Below, one piece after another: positions 53,124 to 62,124 of a stretch of 64,000 nt of DNA. The position numbers were made by a program, and so were the translations under genes. Positions within the stretch are counted from its first letter, which is position 1. Every line of letters begins with the position of its first letter. Under the pieces are notes generated by a model. That model saw only the letters and a program-made list of their open reading frames with translations. It was not told the origin of the DNA and did no database searches. Source of the stretch: Miltoncostaea sp963823515 (lineage in GTDB: Bacteria > Actinomycetota > Thermoleophilia > Miltoncostaeales > Miltoncostaeaceae); contig CAWGMB010000004.1 of the NCBI GenBank assembly GCA_963823515.1, forward strand, positions 1 through 64,000, written 5' to 3'.

Positions 53124-55535
53124 CTAGGAGGCGGCGCCGGCCCGCGCGCCCCGACCGGCCGGGACGAGCGCGACGTCGAGCACCTGCTCGATCCGGTCCG
53201 CGAGGGTGATGCGCATCTGGTCGGCGAGGCCCGGGGGGAGGTCGGCGAGGCCGCTCTCGTTCAGCTTGGGGAGGATGACGCCGCGGATGCCCGCCCGGTG
53301 GGCGGCGAGGACCTTCTCCTTGACCCCGCCGATCGGCAGGACCTGCCCGGTCAGGGTGATCTCGCCGGTCATCGCCACGTCCGCGCTCACGTGGCGACCC
53401 GAGAGGGTGGAGACCAGCGCGGTGACCATCGTGACGCCGGCCGACGGGCCGTCCTTCGGGACCGCGCCCGCGGGCACGTGCAGGTGGACGTCGTGGGTCG
53501 AGAAGTAGTCGTCGGCGAGATCGAGCCCCAGCGCCGCCGCGCGGGCCCGCACGTACGAGACGGCCGCCTGGGCCGACTCCCTCATCACGTCGCCGACCTG
53601 GCCCGTGACGGTCAGCTTGCCGTTGCCGGGCATCGCCATCGCCTCGACGAAGAGGATCTCGCCGCCCGCGCCGGTCACCGCGAGACCGGTCGCGACACCC
53701 GGCTCGCGGGTGCGGCGCTTGACCTCGCTGTGGATGCGCTCGGGGCCGAGGATGTCGCGCACCACCTCGCGCCCGGCCGTGAGGCGCGACTGGTCGCCCT
53801 CGGCGACCCGCCGCGCGACCCGCCGGCAGATCGCCCCGAGACGGCGCTCCAGCTGTCGCACGCCGGCCTCGCGGGTGTATTCGCCGATCACGGTCCGGAT
53901 GCCGGCGTCGGTCATGCGCAGCAGGCCCTTGGGCAGGCCCGCCGCACCGATCTGGCGCGGCAGGAGGTAGCGCTTGGCGATGTGGAGCTTCTCCTCCTCG
54001 GTGTAGCCCGACAGGCGGATGACCTCCATCCGGTCGAGCAGCGGCCCGGGGATCGTCTCGAGGACGTTCGCCGTGCAGAGGAAGAGCACCCGCGACAGGT
54101 CGAGCGGCAGGTCGAGGTAGTGGTCGCGGAAGGTGCCGTTCTGGGCCGGGTCGAGCACCTCGAGCATCGCCGACGACGGGTCGCCACGGACGTCGGAGCC
54201 CATCTTGTCGATCTCGTCCACCATCAGCACCGGGTTCATCGCCCCGGCGTCGCGGATGGCGCGCACGATCGTTCCCGGCATCGCGCCGACGTACGTGCGC
54301 CGGTGGCCTCGGATCTCGCTCTCGTCGCGTACGCCGCCCACCGATATCCGGGCGAAGCGGCGGCCGAGCGCGCGCGCGATGGACTGGCCGAGGGAGGTCT
54401 TGCCGACCCCCGGGGGGCCGACGAAGCAGAGGATCGGGCCGGCGGCGTCGTGCTTCAGCTGGGCCACGGCGAGCTGCTCGACGATCCGGTCCTTGACCTT
54501 CTCGATGTCGTAGTGGTCCTCGTCGAGGATCGCCCGGGCCCGGCCGAGGTCGAGGTCGTCCTCGGTGGCCACGCTCCACGGCAGCGAGAGGATCCAGTCG
54601 ATGTAGTTACGCACCACCCCGTGCTCGGCCGACTCCTGGGGGAGCCGCTCCAGGCGGGCCAGCTCGCGCTCGGCGGCGGCCCGCACGTCGTCCGGGGGGC
54701 CGATCTCGGCCAGGCGCTCGCGCAGCTCCTCGATGTCGCCGTCGGCGTCGGGCCCCTCGCCGAGCTCCTCGCGGATCGCCTTCAGCTGCTGGCGCAGGAA
54801 GAACTCGCGCTGGTTCTTGTCCAGGTCGGTCTGGACGTCGCTCTGGATCTTCGCGCCGAGCTCCAGCAGCTCCAGCTCGCGGGTGCAGAGCACGGTCAGG
54901 CGGCGCAGCCGGACGGCGAGGCCGGTCTCCTCGAGCAACTCCTGGCGCTCGGGCACGGTCAGGCGCACCGAGGAGGCGATCACCCACGACAGGGTGGTCG
55001 GGTCCTCGATGTTGGCCACGGCCACCTGGAGCTCGTCGGGCAGGTGGGGGACGAGCTCGATCACGCGCGTGAAGACGCCCTGCAGGTTGCGGGCGAGGGC
55101 CTCGACCTCGGTCGTGCGCTCGGCGTCGTCGACGACCTCCTCGACCTCGGCCACCAGGAACGGCTCGGTCTGCGTGTACGGCCCGACGCGGACCCGGCGC
55201 ACCCCCTGTGCCAGGATCCGGACCGTGCCGTCGGGCACCCGCACCATCCGCTGCACCACGGCGACGGTGCCCACGTCGTGGATCTGCTCCGGGGCGGGCT
55301 CGGCCAGCTCGGGGTCGCGGCTCGCGACCAGGAGCAGCAGCCGGTCGGGGTGGTTCAGGACCTCGTCGATCAGCCGCACCGAGCGCGGCTCGCCGATCGC
55401 CAGCGGCGCCACGGCCTCCGGGAAGACGACGGTCTCCTTCAGCGGCAGCACCGGGAGCGAGCGCGGGAGCTGAAGCTCGGCCTCGGCGGGCCCCTCGCCC
55501 TCGCCGATCTCGACCTCGATGCCCCTCTCGTCCAT
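53124..55535 (-). CDS. lon: ATP-dependent protease Lon
   Basis: A complete 803-residue Lon. The N-terminal LAN domain (SLPVLPLKETVVFP) is followed by a helical region, the AAA+ module with Walker A GPPGVGKTS and Walker B PVLMVDEIDKM, the sensor residues, and the serine-lysine protease domain: KDGPSAGVTM (Ser698) and IGGVKEKVLAAH (Lys741). Lon degrades misfolded and regulatory proteins. The ATG overlaps the stop of the small heat-shock gene (ATGA), so hsp20 and lon are coupled, a chaperone-protease pair. Start at MDERGIEVEI. Confidence 0.97.
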   Translation of the reverse strand: MDERGIEVEIGEGEGPAEAELQLPRSLPVLPLKETVVFPEAVAPLAIGEPRSVRLIDEVLNHPDRLLLLVASRDPELAEPAPEQIHDVGTVAVVQRMVRVPDGTVRILAQGVRRVRVGPYTQTEPFLVAEVEEVVDDAERTTEVEALARNLQGVFTRVIELVPHLPDELQVAVANIEDPTTLSWVIASSVRLTVPERQELLEETGLAVRLRRLTVLCTRELELLELGAKIQSDVQTDLDKNQREFFLRQQLKAIREELGEGPDADGDIEELRERLAEIGPPDDVRAAAERELARLERLPQESAEHGVVRNYIDWILSLPWSVATEDDLDLGRARAILDEDHYDIEKVKDRIVEQLAVAQLKHDAAGPILCFVGPPGVGKTSLGQSIARALGRRFARISVGGVRDESEIRGHRRTYVGAMPGTIVRAIRDAGAMNPVLMVDEIDKMGSDVRGDPSSAMLEVLDPAQNGTFRDHYLDLPLDLSRVLFLCTANVLETIPGPLLDRMEVIRLSGYTEEEKLHIAKRYLLPRQIGAAGLPKGLLRMTDAGIRTVIGEYTREAGVRQLERRLGAICRRVARRVAEGDQSRLTAGREVVRDILGPERIHSEVKRRTREPGVATGLAVTGAGGEILFVEAMAMPGNGKLTVTGQVGDVMRESAQAAVSYVRARAAALGLDLADDYFSTHDVHLHVPAGAVPKDGPSAGVTMVTALVSTLSGRHVSADVAMTGEITLTGQVLPIGGVKEKVLAAHRAGIRGVILPKLNESGLADLPPGLADQMRITLADRIEQVLDVALVPAGRGARAGAAS

Positions 55536-55948
55536 CAGGAGCCGCCGTGCACGGTGATGTCCACCCGGGCGACCGGCGCGGCCGGGGTGAGTGGCAGCAG
55601 GATGCGCAGGATCCCCGCCTCGTAGGAGGCCGTCGCGGCGCCCGCGTCCACGGGGACCCCCAGCCGGAGGCGGCGCTCGAACGGCCCCCACGCGATCTCG
55701 GCGTGCTGGTAGACGCGGCGTCCGGCGCCGGCGCGCCGGCGCTCGCCGCGCACCACGAGCACGTCCTCCACCAGGGCGACGTCGACCCGGGTCGGATCGA
55801 CTCCGGCCACGTCGATCTCCACCGTCAGCGCCGGCGGCGGCCCATCGGTGAGGTAGACGTCCACGGGCGCGCGGGCCTCGTTGGAGGCGCCGTGACGGCC
55901 GCCCGGGAAGAGGTCGGCGAAGAGCCGGTCTACGTCGTCGCGGAACAC
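55535..55948 (-). CDS. Small heat-shock protein Hsp20/alpha-crystallin
   Basis: A 137-residue sHSP: FRDDVDRLFADLFPGG at the N-terminus, an alpha-crystallin domain with VDVYLTDG and ALTVEIDVAGVD, LVVRGERR, the PFERRLRLGVPVD loop and the ASYEAGILRILLPL strand. The conserved A-x-x-x-n-G-v-L pattern is present (ASYEAGIL). The start GTG precedes FRDDVD. It is the first gene of the coupled pair with lon, which suggests heat-stress regulation, but no clear HspR or HAIR-type site could be confirmed in the 54 bases upstream. Confidence 0.9.
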   Translation of the reverse strand: MFRDDVDRLFADLFPGGRHGASNEARAPVDVYLTDGPPPALTVEIDVAGVDPTRVDVALVEDVLVVRGERRRAGAGRRVYQHAEIAWGPFERRLRLGVPVDAGAATASYEAGILRILLPLTPAAPVARVDITVHGGS

Positions 55949-56002
55949 GGGATGGAATCTAGACGAGTCGCCGGGCGCGGGTCCCGTGTCAGCATCCCGT
56001 CG

Positions 56003-56770
56003 ATGCTGACCGACCTGCTCGCCCCGGCCGAGGAGCCGGGCCTCTGGACGCCTCCGGCGCCGGGCACCCGGCTCGTGCGCGGGCGCGGGTTCACTCTCGT
56101 CGTGCGGCACGAGAGGGGCACCGCCGAGGGGGTGCGGGTGGCGCCCGGCGCCGTGCCGGCCGCGCTCGAGGAGGCCCGGCGGCTGGCGCGCGCGGCCGGC
56201 GTCACCGAGGTCGTCTGGTGGGTGGGCGAGCTGACGCCGCCGGGCACGGCCGACGCCCTCGTGCGCCGCGGCCTGATCCCGTACGTGGAGGAGCCCGTCC
56301 TGATCTCGCTCACGATCGACCGCCCCCCGCCGGCCGTACCGGGGGTCGATGTGCTCCGCGTCGCCGACCTCGAGACCTACCGCGAGGCGCTCGAGGTCGA
56401 CGGGGATGCCTGGGGCATTCCCTGGGAGGCCAGAGAGCGCCGGCGTGCGTCGGCCCCGGAGGCGTGGGAGTCGCAGGAGGCGTCGGGGGTGATCGAGCAC
56501 CACCTTGCGCGCCTGGGCGGCCGGCCGGCCGGCTTCGGCCGGCTCGTCGCCACCGGCGCCGCCGGGGTGCTGATGGGCGGCTCCGTCGCGCCATGGGCCC
56601 GCGGGCGCGGCGTCTACCGCGCGCTCGTGCGTGCCCGGTGGGAGGCCACGGTCGCCCGCGGCACGCCGCGCCTGGTCACCTCGGCGGGAGCGCTGTCCGC
56701 ACCGGTGCTCGCGCGGCTCGGCTTCGCCAGGATCGGCGAAGTCCGCCTGCTGCGCGACCCCTCCGTGTGA
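56003..56770 (+). CDS. GNAT-family N-acetyltransferase
   Basis: A 255-residue protein, divergent from hsp20. The N-terminal half is a variable domain (VRVAPGAVPAALEEARRLA). The C-terminal half is a GNAT fold: GGSVAPWARGRGVYRALVRAR is motif A, the acetyl-CoA pyrophosphate loop with RGRGVY, and VTSAGALSAPVLARLGFARIGEVRLL the end. It acetylates an amine or other acceptor; substrate unknown. Start ATG 56003, 55 bases from the divergent GTG. Confidence 0.82.
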   Translation: MLTDLLAPAEEPGLWTPPAPGTRLVRGRGFTLVVRHERGTAEGVRVAPGAVPAALEEARRLARAAGVTEVVWWVGELTPPGTADALVRRGLIPYVEEPVLISLTIDRPPPAVPGVDVLRVADLETYREALEVDGDAWGIPWEARERRRASAPEAWESQEASGVIEHHLARLGGRPAGFGRLVATGAAGVLMGGSVAPWARGRGVYRALVRARWEATVARGTPRLVTSAGALSAPVLARLGFARIGEVRLLRDPSV

Positions 56771-56964
56771 CCGGCGACCCCGGGGCTGGACATCTCCCGC
56801 CGATCCCTCGATGGGGACGACCCGCACACACCCTCGGGGTCCGGCCGATGCGCCTCACGCCGTCGGCGGGCACGAGACGGGCGACGAGGGTGCTGGTGGA
56901 CGGGGCGCGGCGGCTCGGTTCGACGAGGATGGCTGGTGCCCGTCCTGACCGCGGCGCAGCGCCA

Positions 56965-57213
56965 TCAGTCGTCCCAGTCCGGGCCCTGGGCGAGGTCGGC
57001 GTAGGCGCCCCACTCGTCGAGGATCCGCTTGGCGTCCTTCCCCCGCACCTGCGGCGCGACGCTCGCGATCAGCTGCAGCGCGATGCCGCGCTGGGCCTTG
57101 GCGGGCGGAGAGCCGAGCGCGTTCAGCACCGCCCAGACGTCGTCCTCCGACAACCCGGGCCGCTCGGAGAGGATGAAGTCCGCCGCCTCCCCGAGGTCCA
57201 GCTCGTCGCTCAC
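56965..57213 (-). CDS. Hypothetical protein, 82 residues
   Basis: A small acidic protein, likely helical: DLGEAADFILSERPGLSEDDVWAVL, then LGSPPAKAQRGIALQLIASV and a C-terminal KRILDEWGAYADL. No known family. The GTG at 57213 is chosen; a longer reading upstream has a composition unlike coding sequence. It lies alone in the region between the GNAT and acyl-CoA ligase genes. The 195 bases before its end (56771-56965) show no gene or clear hairpin. Confidence 0.6.
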   Translation of the reverse strand: MSDELDLGEAADFILSERPGLSEDDVWAVLNALGSPPAKAQRGIALQLIASVAPQVRGKDAKRILDEWGAYADLAQGPDWDD

Positions 57214-57369
57214 GCTGAGCCTGAATCCCTCGGATCTCGCGGCGCGGGACGAGCGGCACGCTCTCGCCATGCGGGATCGGGGGCTTCCCCAGGGTTCACC
57301 ATGCGGTGCGCCCCCGATCCCGTCTGACTCGGCGTCCGCACGCCCCGCATCCACGATCTCCCGACGGAT

Positions 57370-58983
57370 TCACGCTGAGCGGTCGAAGGTGTCCGGCGTC
57401 ACGCCCCACTCGCGCAGCTCGATCTTGCGCACGCGCTCGGTGGGGGTCTTCGGAAGGTGCTCCATCACCCGCACGTAGCGCGGCACCGCGAAGTACGGCA
57501 TCCGCTCCTCGCACCAATCGAGGAGCGCGGCGGGGTCCGTGGCGCAGCCCTCGCGCATCACGAGGCAGACAAGGATCTCGTCCTCCGAGGAGGCGCCCTC
57601 GGCCGCCTTCACCCCGACGGCCGCCGCCTCGAGGACGTCCGCGTGAGAGGTGAAGACCGACTCCACCTCCACCGAGCTGACGTTCTCGCCGCGCCGGCGG
57701 ATGTAGTCCTTCACCCGGTCGAGGAAGTAGAGGTAGCCCTCCTCGTCGATCATGCCGAGGTCGCCGGTGTGGAGTTTCAGGTTGCGGAAGTCCTCGGCGG
57801 TCTTCTCCGGCATGCCGGCGTACGAGCGCATGACGATGTTGGGCATCTTCATGTCGACGACGATCTCGCCGGGGGTGCGTGGCGGGACGGGCAGGTCGGT
57901 CCCGGGCTCGACGACCGTCACGTCGAAGCCGGGGGTCGCCACGCCGCAGCTGCCCGGGCGCGCCGGAACGCCGGGCGGGTGGTACGTGACCATGCCGGTC
58001 TCGGTGAGGCCGTAGCCCTCGATGAAGCGGATGCCGAACCGCTCCTCGAACTCGGAGTAGATGTCCTTGGGCGCCGGCATGGCCATGATCCGCGACACCC
58101 CGTGGGCGCGGTCGAGCTCGCCCTGCGGGGTGTTCCAGATGAAGTAGTTGATCGCGCTGACCGTGTTCAGGATCGTCGCGCCGGCGTCGACCACCTGGCC
58201 CCAGAACCGCGACGACGAGTAGCGGTCGGCGAACGCGATGCGGGCGCCCGCGATCATCGCCGGATAGGTCGCCAGCACCTGCGCGTTCGAGTGGAAGAGG
58301 GGCAGGCACGAGAAGAAGGTGTCGTCCGAGGTGACGCTGCAGACCTCGTTGTAGGTCCGCCCCGAGAAGTAGTCGGAGGCGTGCTGCTTGATCGCCCCCT
58401 TGGAGCGGCCCGTGGTGCCCGAGGTGAACATCACGCGCGCGTCGTCGGTCCAGAGCACCTCGACGCCGGGGTCGGAGTCGGGGGCGTCGGCGAACTCGCC
58501 GTAGGCCTCCCAGCGCACAGACGGATCGGGGCCCTGGCGCTTGCCGGTGGGCACCACGATCACGTGCTCGAGGTGGGCGAGGTCGCCCGCGATCTTGGCC
58601 AGCCAGTCCAGGTGGTCGTCGCCGACCACGAGGAAGCGCGAGCGCGGCAGGTTGAGCACCCACGACAGGAAGTCGCCGCGGTAGGCGAGGTTGATCGGGC
58701 ACTGCACCCCGCCGGCCTTCTGGATGCCGAACCAGACCGCGAGGTTCTCCTCGATGTTCGGCAGGAGAGTCGAGACGGCCTCGCCCTTGAGCAGCCCGCG
58801 GGCGATGAAGGCGTTCGCGATCCGGCTCGCGCGCGCGTCCGTCTCGCCGTAGCTCAGCCACTCACCGGCTCCGACGCGCAGGAAGTCGCGGTCGGGGTGC
58901 TCGGCGGCGCGCGCCCTGAGGATCGATGGCAGCACCCACCCCGTGGGATCCTCGCGGCGGTACCAGTCGGACCATTCGCTCAT
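57370..58983 (-). CDS. AMP-forming acyl-CoA ligase (CaiC-like)
   Basis: A complete ANL-superfamily ligase of 537 residues. RVMFTSGTTGRSKGAIKQH is the P-loop, IEGYGLTETG and YHPPGV the A5 region, LHTGDLGMIDEEGYLYFLDR the A7/A8 region and TPTERVRKIELRE the A10 lysine loop. The sequence resembles crotonobetaine/carnitine-CoA ligase and other short- to medium-chain acyl-CoA ligases. Unlike the ligase at 4208-5841, it is intact. The start ATG at 58983 (or 58986) is just downstream of the divergent small genes. Substrate unknown. Confidence 0.9.
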   Translation of the reverse strand: MSEWSDWYRREDPTGWVLPSILRARAAEHPDRDFLRVGAGEWLSYGETDARASRIANAFIARGLLKGEAVSTLLPNIEENLAVWFGIQKAGGVQCPINLAYRGDFLSWVLNLPRSRFLVVGDDHLDWLAKIAGDLAHLEHVIVVPTGKRQGPDPSVRWEAYGEFADAPDSDPGVEVLWTDDARVMFTSGTTGRSKGAIKQHASDYFSGRTYNEVCSVTSDDTFFSCLPLFHSNAQVLATYPAMIAGARIAFADRYSSSRFWGQVVDAGATILNTVSAINYFIWNTPQGELDRAHGVSRIMAMPAPKDIYSEFEERFGIRFIEGYGLTETGMVTYHPPGVPARPGSCGVATPGFDVTVVEPGTDLPVPPRTPGEIVVDMKMPNIVMRSYAGMPEKTAEDFRNLKLHTGDLGMIDEEGYLYFLDRVKDYIRRRGENVSSVEVESVFTSHADVLEAAAVGVKAAEGASSEDEILVCLVMREGCATDPAALLDWCEERMPYFAVPRYVRVMEHLPKTPTERVRKIELREWGVTPDTFDRSA

Positions 58984-59059
58984 CACAGGAAGTAATACAG
59001 GCCCAAGGGGGCGGCCGGGGGGTCAAGACCGGACCCCCCGCGGCCGATCCCCCGGACAT

Positions 59060-59323
59060 ATGACGACATGGATCGAACCCGAGCCGTGGTTGACGGCGCG
59101 TGCCGCGGAGAGCCTCGCCCATGGCCTCCACGCGCTCGACACCCACACCGAGGCGCCCCTGCGGGTGAGGGGCCACGCCATCGGACGCGGACACGACGTC
59201 TTCGACGTGCAGGAGGAGTTCGAGCTGGGGCCCCGCGGCCGCCGCTTCATCCTCTCGGTCGACGTCCTCGCCCGCGAGACCCTGCTCCTGGCCATGGGCC
59301 GCGCCTCCTGGGACACCGAGTGA
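59060..59323 (+). CDS. Hypothetical protein, 87 residues
   Basis: A small protein with a pattern of beta strands and one helix (LTARAAESLAHGLHAL; DVFDVQEEFELGPRGRRFILSVD; ETLLLAMGRASWDTE). No known family, no membrane span. Start ATG 59060, 74 bases from the divergent ligase gene. It overlaps the next small gene by 4 bases (GTGA), so they form a pair. Confidence 0.6.
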   Translation: MTTWIEPEPWLTARAAESLAHGLHALDTHTEAPLRVRGHAIGRGHDVFDVQEEFELGPRGRRFILSVDVLARETLLLAMGRASWDTE

Positions 59324-59598
59324 GCCCCGCCCCGCGCGTGGTCACGGTGGCCGAGGTCCAGACGCTCTGTCAGCGGGTGCGCTCGGCCGGCTCGCCGAAG
59401 GCGAAGGCGCGGCCGCCGCTGGTGACCCAGTACAGCGCCATGGCCGACGCGCTCGGGGTCAGCCCGGAGCCGGTTCAGACGGGGCTCGACCTGCAGCGCG
59501 CCGCCGCCGCTCTGCTGCGCGCCGCCAGCCAGGCCGAGGCCGCCGCGGCGCAGACGCCCGCCGCGCGCCTGCGCCGCGCGGGGCGCTCCCGGCACTGA
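59320..59598 (+). CDS. Hypothetical protein, 92 residues
   Basis: A basic, Ala-rich protein (TVAEVQTLCQRVRSAG; LVTQYSAMADALGVSPEP; then a long Ala/Gln/Arg helix). The second part could be a helix-turn-helix-like or coiled-coil segment, but no family is recognised. It starts at GTG 59320, which overlaps the preceding gene's stop. It lies just ahead of the ribosomal locus but on a separate unit. Confidence 0.5.
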   Translation: MSPAPRVVTVAEVQTLCQRVRSAGSPKAKARPPLVTQYSAMADALGVSPEPVQTGLDLQRAAAALLRAASQAEAAAAQTPAARLRRAGRSRH

Positions 59599-59688
59599 CC
59601 CGGGAGCCCGGCGCGCCGTCGCCCGGAGGCCCCCACCTCCTGTGGTAACCTGCCCGCTCGCCCGTCCCCGGACCGGAGTCGTCGACCT

Positions 59689-59850
59689 GTGGCAACAGGG
59701 CAGCGCATTGCAGTGACGATGGCTTGCGAAGAGTGCAAGCGTCGGAACTACCAGACCATGAAGAGCAGGCGGAACACCCCGGACCGCATCGAGTTCCGGA
59801 AGTTCTGCAAGTGGTGCGGCTCTCACCAGCCGCACAAGGAGACCCGCTAG
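59689..59850 (+). CDS. rpmG: 50S ribosomal protein L33
   Basis: A 53-residue L33 with the zinc-ribbon form: CEECKRRNYQTMKSRRN and FRKFCKWCGSH give two CxxC pairs. Start GTG 59689 (VATGQRIAVTMACEEC) is preferred, since bacterial L33 proteins usually have about 10 residues before the first CxxC; ATG 59719 is an alternative. GGAG lies 12 bases upstream. It is followed by tRNA-Trp and secE, a standard actinobacterial arrangement. Confidence 0.93.
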   Translation: MATGQRIAVTMACEECKRRNYQTMKSRRNTPDRIEFRKFCKWCGSHQPHKETR

Positions 59851-59879
59851 CGGCCTACCGTCGCCACGGGTTTGTGCGA

Positions 59880-59952
59880 AGGGTCGTAGCTCAACTGGTA
59901 GAGCACCGGTCTCCAAAACCGGGGGTTGGGGGTTCGAGTCCCTCCGGCCCTG
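59880..59952 (+). tRNA. tRNA-Trp (CCA anticodon)
   Basis: The acceptor stem AGGGTCG pairs with CGGCCCT. The D arm has TAGCTCAACTGGTAGAGCA. The anticodon arm CCGGT-CTCCAAA-ACCGG carries anticodon CCA (tryptophan). The T arm ends with the standard GGTTCGAGTCC. The 3' CCA is not encoded. It lies between rpmG and secE. Confidence 0.95.
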
Positions 59953-59983
59953 TAGTCCCACGACGAATGATGACGATCTGACG

Positions 59984-60349
59984 ATGGCGCGAATCCGACC
60001 CGCACGAGGGCAGGAACGCTCGGGAGACGACGGCCCGCCGCCGCCCCCGAGTGGCTCGCGCACGCCTGCGAAGAAGGCCGCGGCGCCCAAGAGCCCGCGC
60101 CCCGCGCCCCAGGGCGGCGGCCGCCGCAAGCCCGACAAGGCCGGCACCGTCACCAAGGCCGTCGTGCAGCAGCGTCGCGGTTCGCGCTTCATCACGGAGG
60201 TCATCGCGGAACTGCGCAAGGTCAGCTGGCCGACGCGCTCGCAGCTGGCCCAGTCGACGGCGGTCGTGCTCGTCGTCGTCGCTATCGTCTCCATCTACCT
60301 GGCTGTGCTCGACAGCATCTTCCGACGCGTCGTAGACGTGCTCTTCTAG
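59984..60349 (+). CDS. secE: Protein translocase subunit SecE
   Basis: A 121-residue SecE. The N-terminal 60 residues are basic and Pro/Ala-rich. The conserved FITEVIAELRKVSWPTRSQL leads into the membrane span STAVVLVVVAIVSIYLAVLD. It is the essential clamp of the SecYEG channel. The gene is in the standard order between tRNA-Trp and nusG. The long disordered N-terminal extension is common in high-GC actinobacteria. Confidence 0.95.
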   Translation: MARIRPARGQERSGDDGPPPPPSGSRTPAKKAAAPKSPRPAPQGGGRRKPDKAGTVTKAVVQQRRGSRFITEVIAELRKVSWPTRSQLAQSTAVVLVVVAIVSIYLAVLDSIFRRVVDVLF

Positions 60350-60362
60350 TCCGAGGGGTTCT

Positions 60363-60896
60363 GTGTTCCGCTGGTATGTGATCAACACCTATTCCGGTCA
60401 CGAGAAGAAGGTCAAGGCCAATCTCGAGCACCGGCTGATCTCCCTCGGGCAGCGTGAGCGCGTGCGCCAGGTCGTCATCCCGACCGAGCAGGTCGTGGAG
60501 ACCAAGGACGGCGTGAAGGTCCAGACCGAGAAGCGGCGCCTGCCGGGCTACGTCCTCGTCAACATGGACATGACGCCCGATGCGCTCTGGCTGGTCAAGA
60601 ACACCCCCGGGGTCACCGGTTTCGTCGGTGGCGGCGGGCGGGAGAACGAGCCCGTGCCGCTCAGCCAGATGGAGGTTGACCGCCTCCTGAACGTGCCCAC
60701 CGAGGTCAAGCCCAAGGTGCGCGCGGACTTCACGGTCGGCGAGAGCGTCAAGGTCGTCCAGGGCCCGCTCTCCGACTTCACGGGCGAGATCGCCGAGATC
60801 AACACCGAGCAGGCGCGCCTGAAGGTGCTGGTCAGCATCTTCGGCCGCGAGACGCCGGCCGATCTGTCGTTCGAGCAGGTCAAGAAGCTCACGTAA
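60363..60896 (+). CDS. nusG: Transcription termination/antitermination factor NusG
   Basis: A 177-residue NusG: NGN domain (RWYVINTYSGHEKKVKANLE; LPGYVLVNMDMTPDALWLV) and a KOW domain (VKVVQGPLSDFTGEIAEI). It binds RNA polymerase and links it to Rho or ribosomes. Start GTG 60363, 13 bases after secE. A 63-base gap with a small GC hairpin (60928-60943) leads to rplK. Confidence 0.97.
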   Translation: MFRWYVINTYSGHEKKVKANLEHRLISLGQRERVRQVVIPTEQVVETKDGVKVQTEKRRLPGYVLVNMDMTPDALWLVKNTPGVTGFVGGGGRENEPVPLSQMEVDRLLNVPTEVKPKVRADFTVGESVKVVQGPLSDFTGEIAEINTEQARLKVLVSIFGRETPADLSFEQVKKLT

Positions 60897-60959
60897 GGCC
60901 CGGGCCCGGCCCGAGCACCGTAAACCCGGGGCGCACGCGCCCCTCCGATCGAGGACGAC

Positions 60960-61388
60960 ATGGCGAAGAAGGTCCTGCAGGTAATCAAGCTCCAGATCCC
61001 CGCCGGCGCGGCGTCGCCCGCCCCTCCCGTGGGACCCGCCCTCGGCGGTGCGAGCATCAACATCATGGAGTTCTGCAAGGCGTTCAACGCCCAGACCCAG
61101 GCCGGCAACGGCACCACGACCCCGGTCGAGGTCACGGTCTACGAGGACCGGTCGTTCTCCTTCATCACCAAGACCCCTCCGGCGGCGGTCCTCATCCGCC
61201 AGGCGCTCGGCATCCCCAAGGGGAGTCCCGAGCCGCACAAGGAGAAGGTGGCGAACCTGTCGCGCGACCAGCTGCGACAGATCGCCGAGACCAAGATGCC
61301 CGACCTCAACGCGAACAGCGTCGAGTCGGCCATGACTATCATCGCGGGGACGGCACGCAGCATGGGCGTGACCGTCGACACGGAGTAA
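60960..61388 (+). CDS. rplK: 50S ribosomal protein L11
   Basis: A 142-residue L11 with KLQIPAGAASPAPPVGPALG (the N-terminal methylated/thiostrepton-binding domain) and TPPAAVLIRQALGIPKGS in the C-terminal RNA-binding part. It forms the GTPase-associated centre with 23S rRNA. Start ATG with GAGG upstream. Standard length. Followed at 13 bases by rplA. Confidence 0.98.
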   Translation: MAKKVLQVIKLQIPAGAASPAPPVGPALGGASINIMEFCKAFNAQTQAGNGTTTPVEVTVYEDRSFSFITKTPPAAVLIRQALGIPKGSPEPHKEKVANLSRDQLRQIAETKMPDLNANSVESAMTIIAGTARSMGVTVDTE

Positions 61389-61401
61389 GAGGGAGTTCGC
61401 G

Positions 61402-62124
61402 GTGGGCAAGCGTGGCAAGCGGTACCAGCAGGCGAAGTCGGACATCGACACCGAGCGGGTCTACCACCCGCTGCAGGCGGTCAAGCTCATCAAGTCCCAG
61501 GAGCTGACGCGCTTCGACCCCACGGTCGAGGTGCACATGCGGCTGGGCGTGAACGTCCGGCACGCCGACCAGCAGCTCCGCGGGACGATCAGCCTTCCGC
61601 ACGGCACCGGCAAGTCGGTGACCGTCGCGGTCTTCGCCGAGGGCGACAAGGCCCGCGAGGCCGAGGCGGCCGGGGCGGACTTCGTGGGCGGCGATGACCT
61701 CGCCAAGAAGATCCAGGAGGGCTTCACGGACTTCGACGTCGCGATCGCGACGCCGGACATGATGGGGACGGTCGGCCGCCTGGGCCGCATCCTCGGCCCC
61801 TCCGGCAAGATGCCGAACCCCAAGAGCGGCACCGTGACGTTCGACGTGGGCAAGGCCGTGACCGACGTGAAGGCCGGCAAGGTGGAGTACCGCACCGACC
61901 GCGCCGGGATCATCCACATCGGCATCGGCCGCCGGTCCTTCGACGAGCGCCAGCTCATCGAGAACTACCAGGCCGTCGTCGAGGAGATCGTCCGCGTCAA
62001 GCCGGCCGCGGCCAAGGGCAAGTACCTCAGGTCGATCACGATGGCCCAGACCATGGGCCCCGGCATCCCGGTCGACACCACCCGTACCCAGTCGGCGGAC
62101 GTCCTCGAGGAGCCCACCGCCTAG
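61402..62124 (+). CDS. rplA: 50S ribosomal protein L1
   Basis: A 240-residue L1 with KRYQQAKSDIDTERVYHPLQAV, FVGGDDLAKKIQEGFTDFD, GRLGRILGPSGKMPNPKSGT (the hallmark loop) and EYRTDRAGIIHIGIGR. It forms the mobile L1 stalk. In many bacteria it represses its own operon by binding the mRNA. Start GTG 61402. Confidence 0.98.
   Translation: MGKRGKRYQQAKSDIDTERVYHPLQAVKLIKSQELTRFDPTVEVHMRLGVNVRHADQQLRGTISLPHGTGKSVTVAVFAEGDKAREAEAAGADFVGGDDLAKKIQEGFTDFDVAIATPDMMGTVGRLGRILGPSGKMPNPKSGTVTFDVGKAVTDVKAGKVEYRTDRAGIIHIGIGRRSFDERQLIENYQAVVEEIVRVKPAAAKGKYLRSITMAQTMGPGIPVDTTRTQSADVLEEPTA

Noticed and set aside
53028..55625. An 865-codon open frame on the plus strand opposite lon
   Set aside because: It is fully antisense to a complete Lon, has low-complexity His/Arg/Leu/Glu-rich composition and no domain. 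It exists because stop codons are rare in GC-rich antisense frames.
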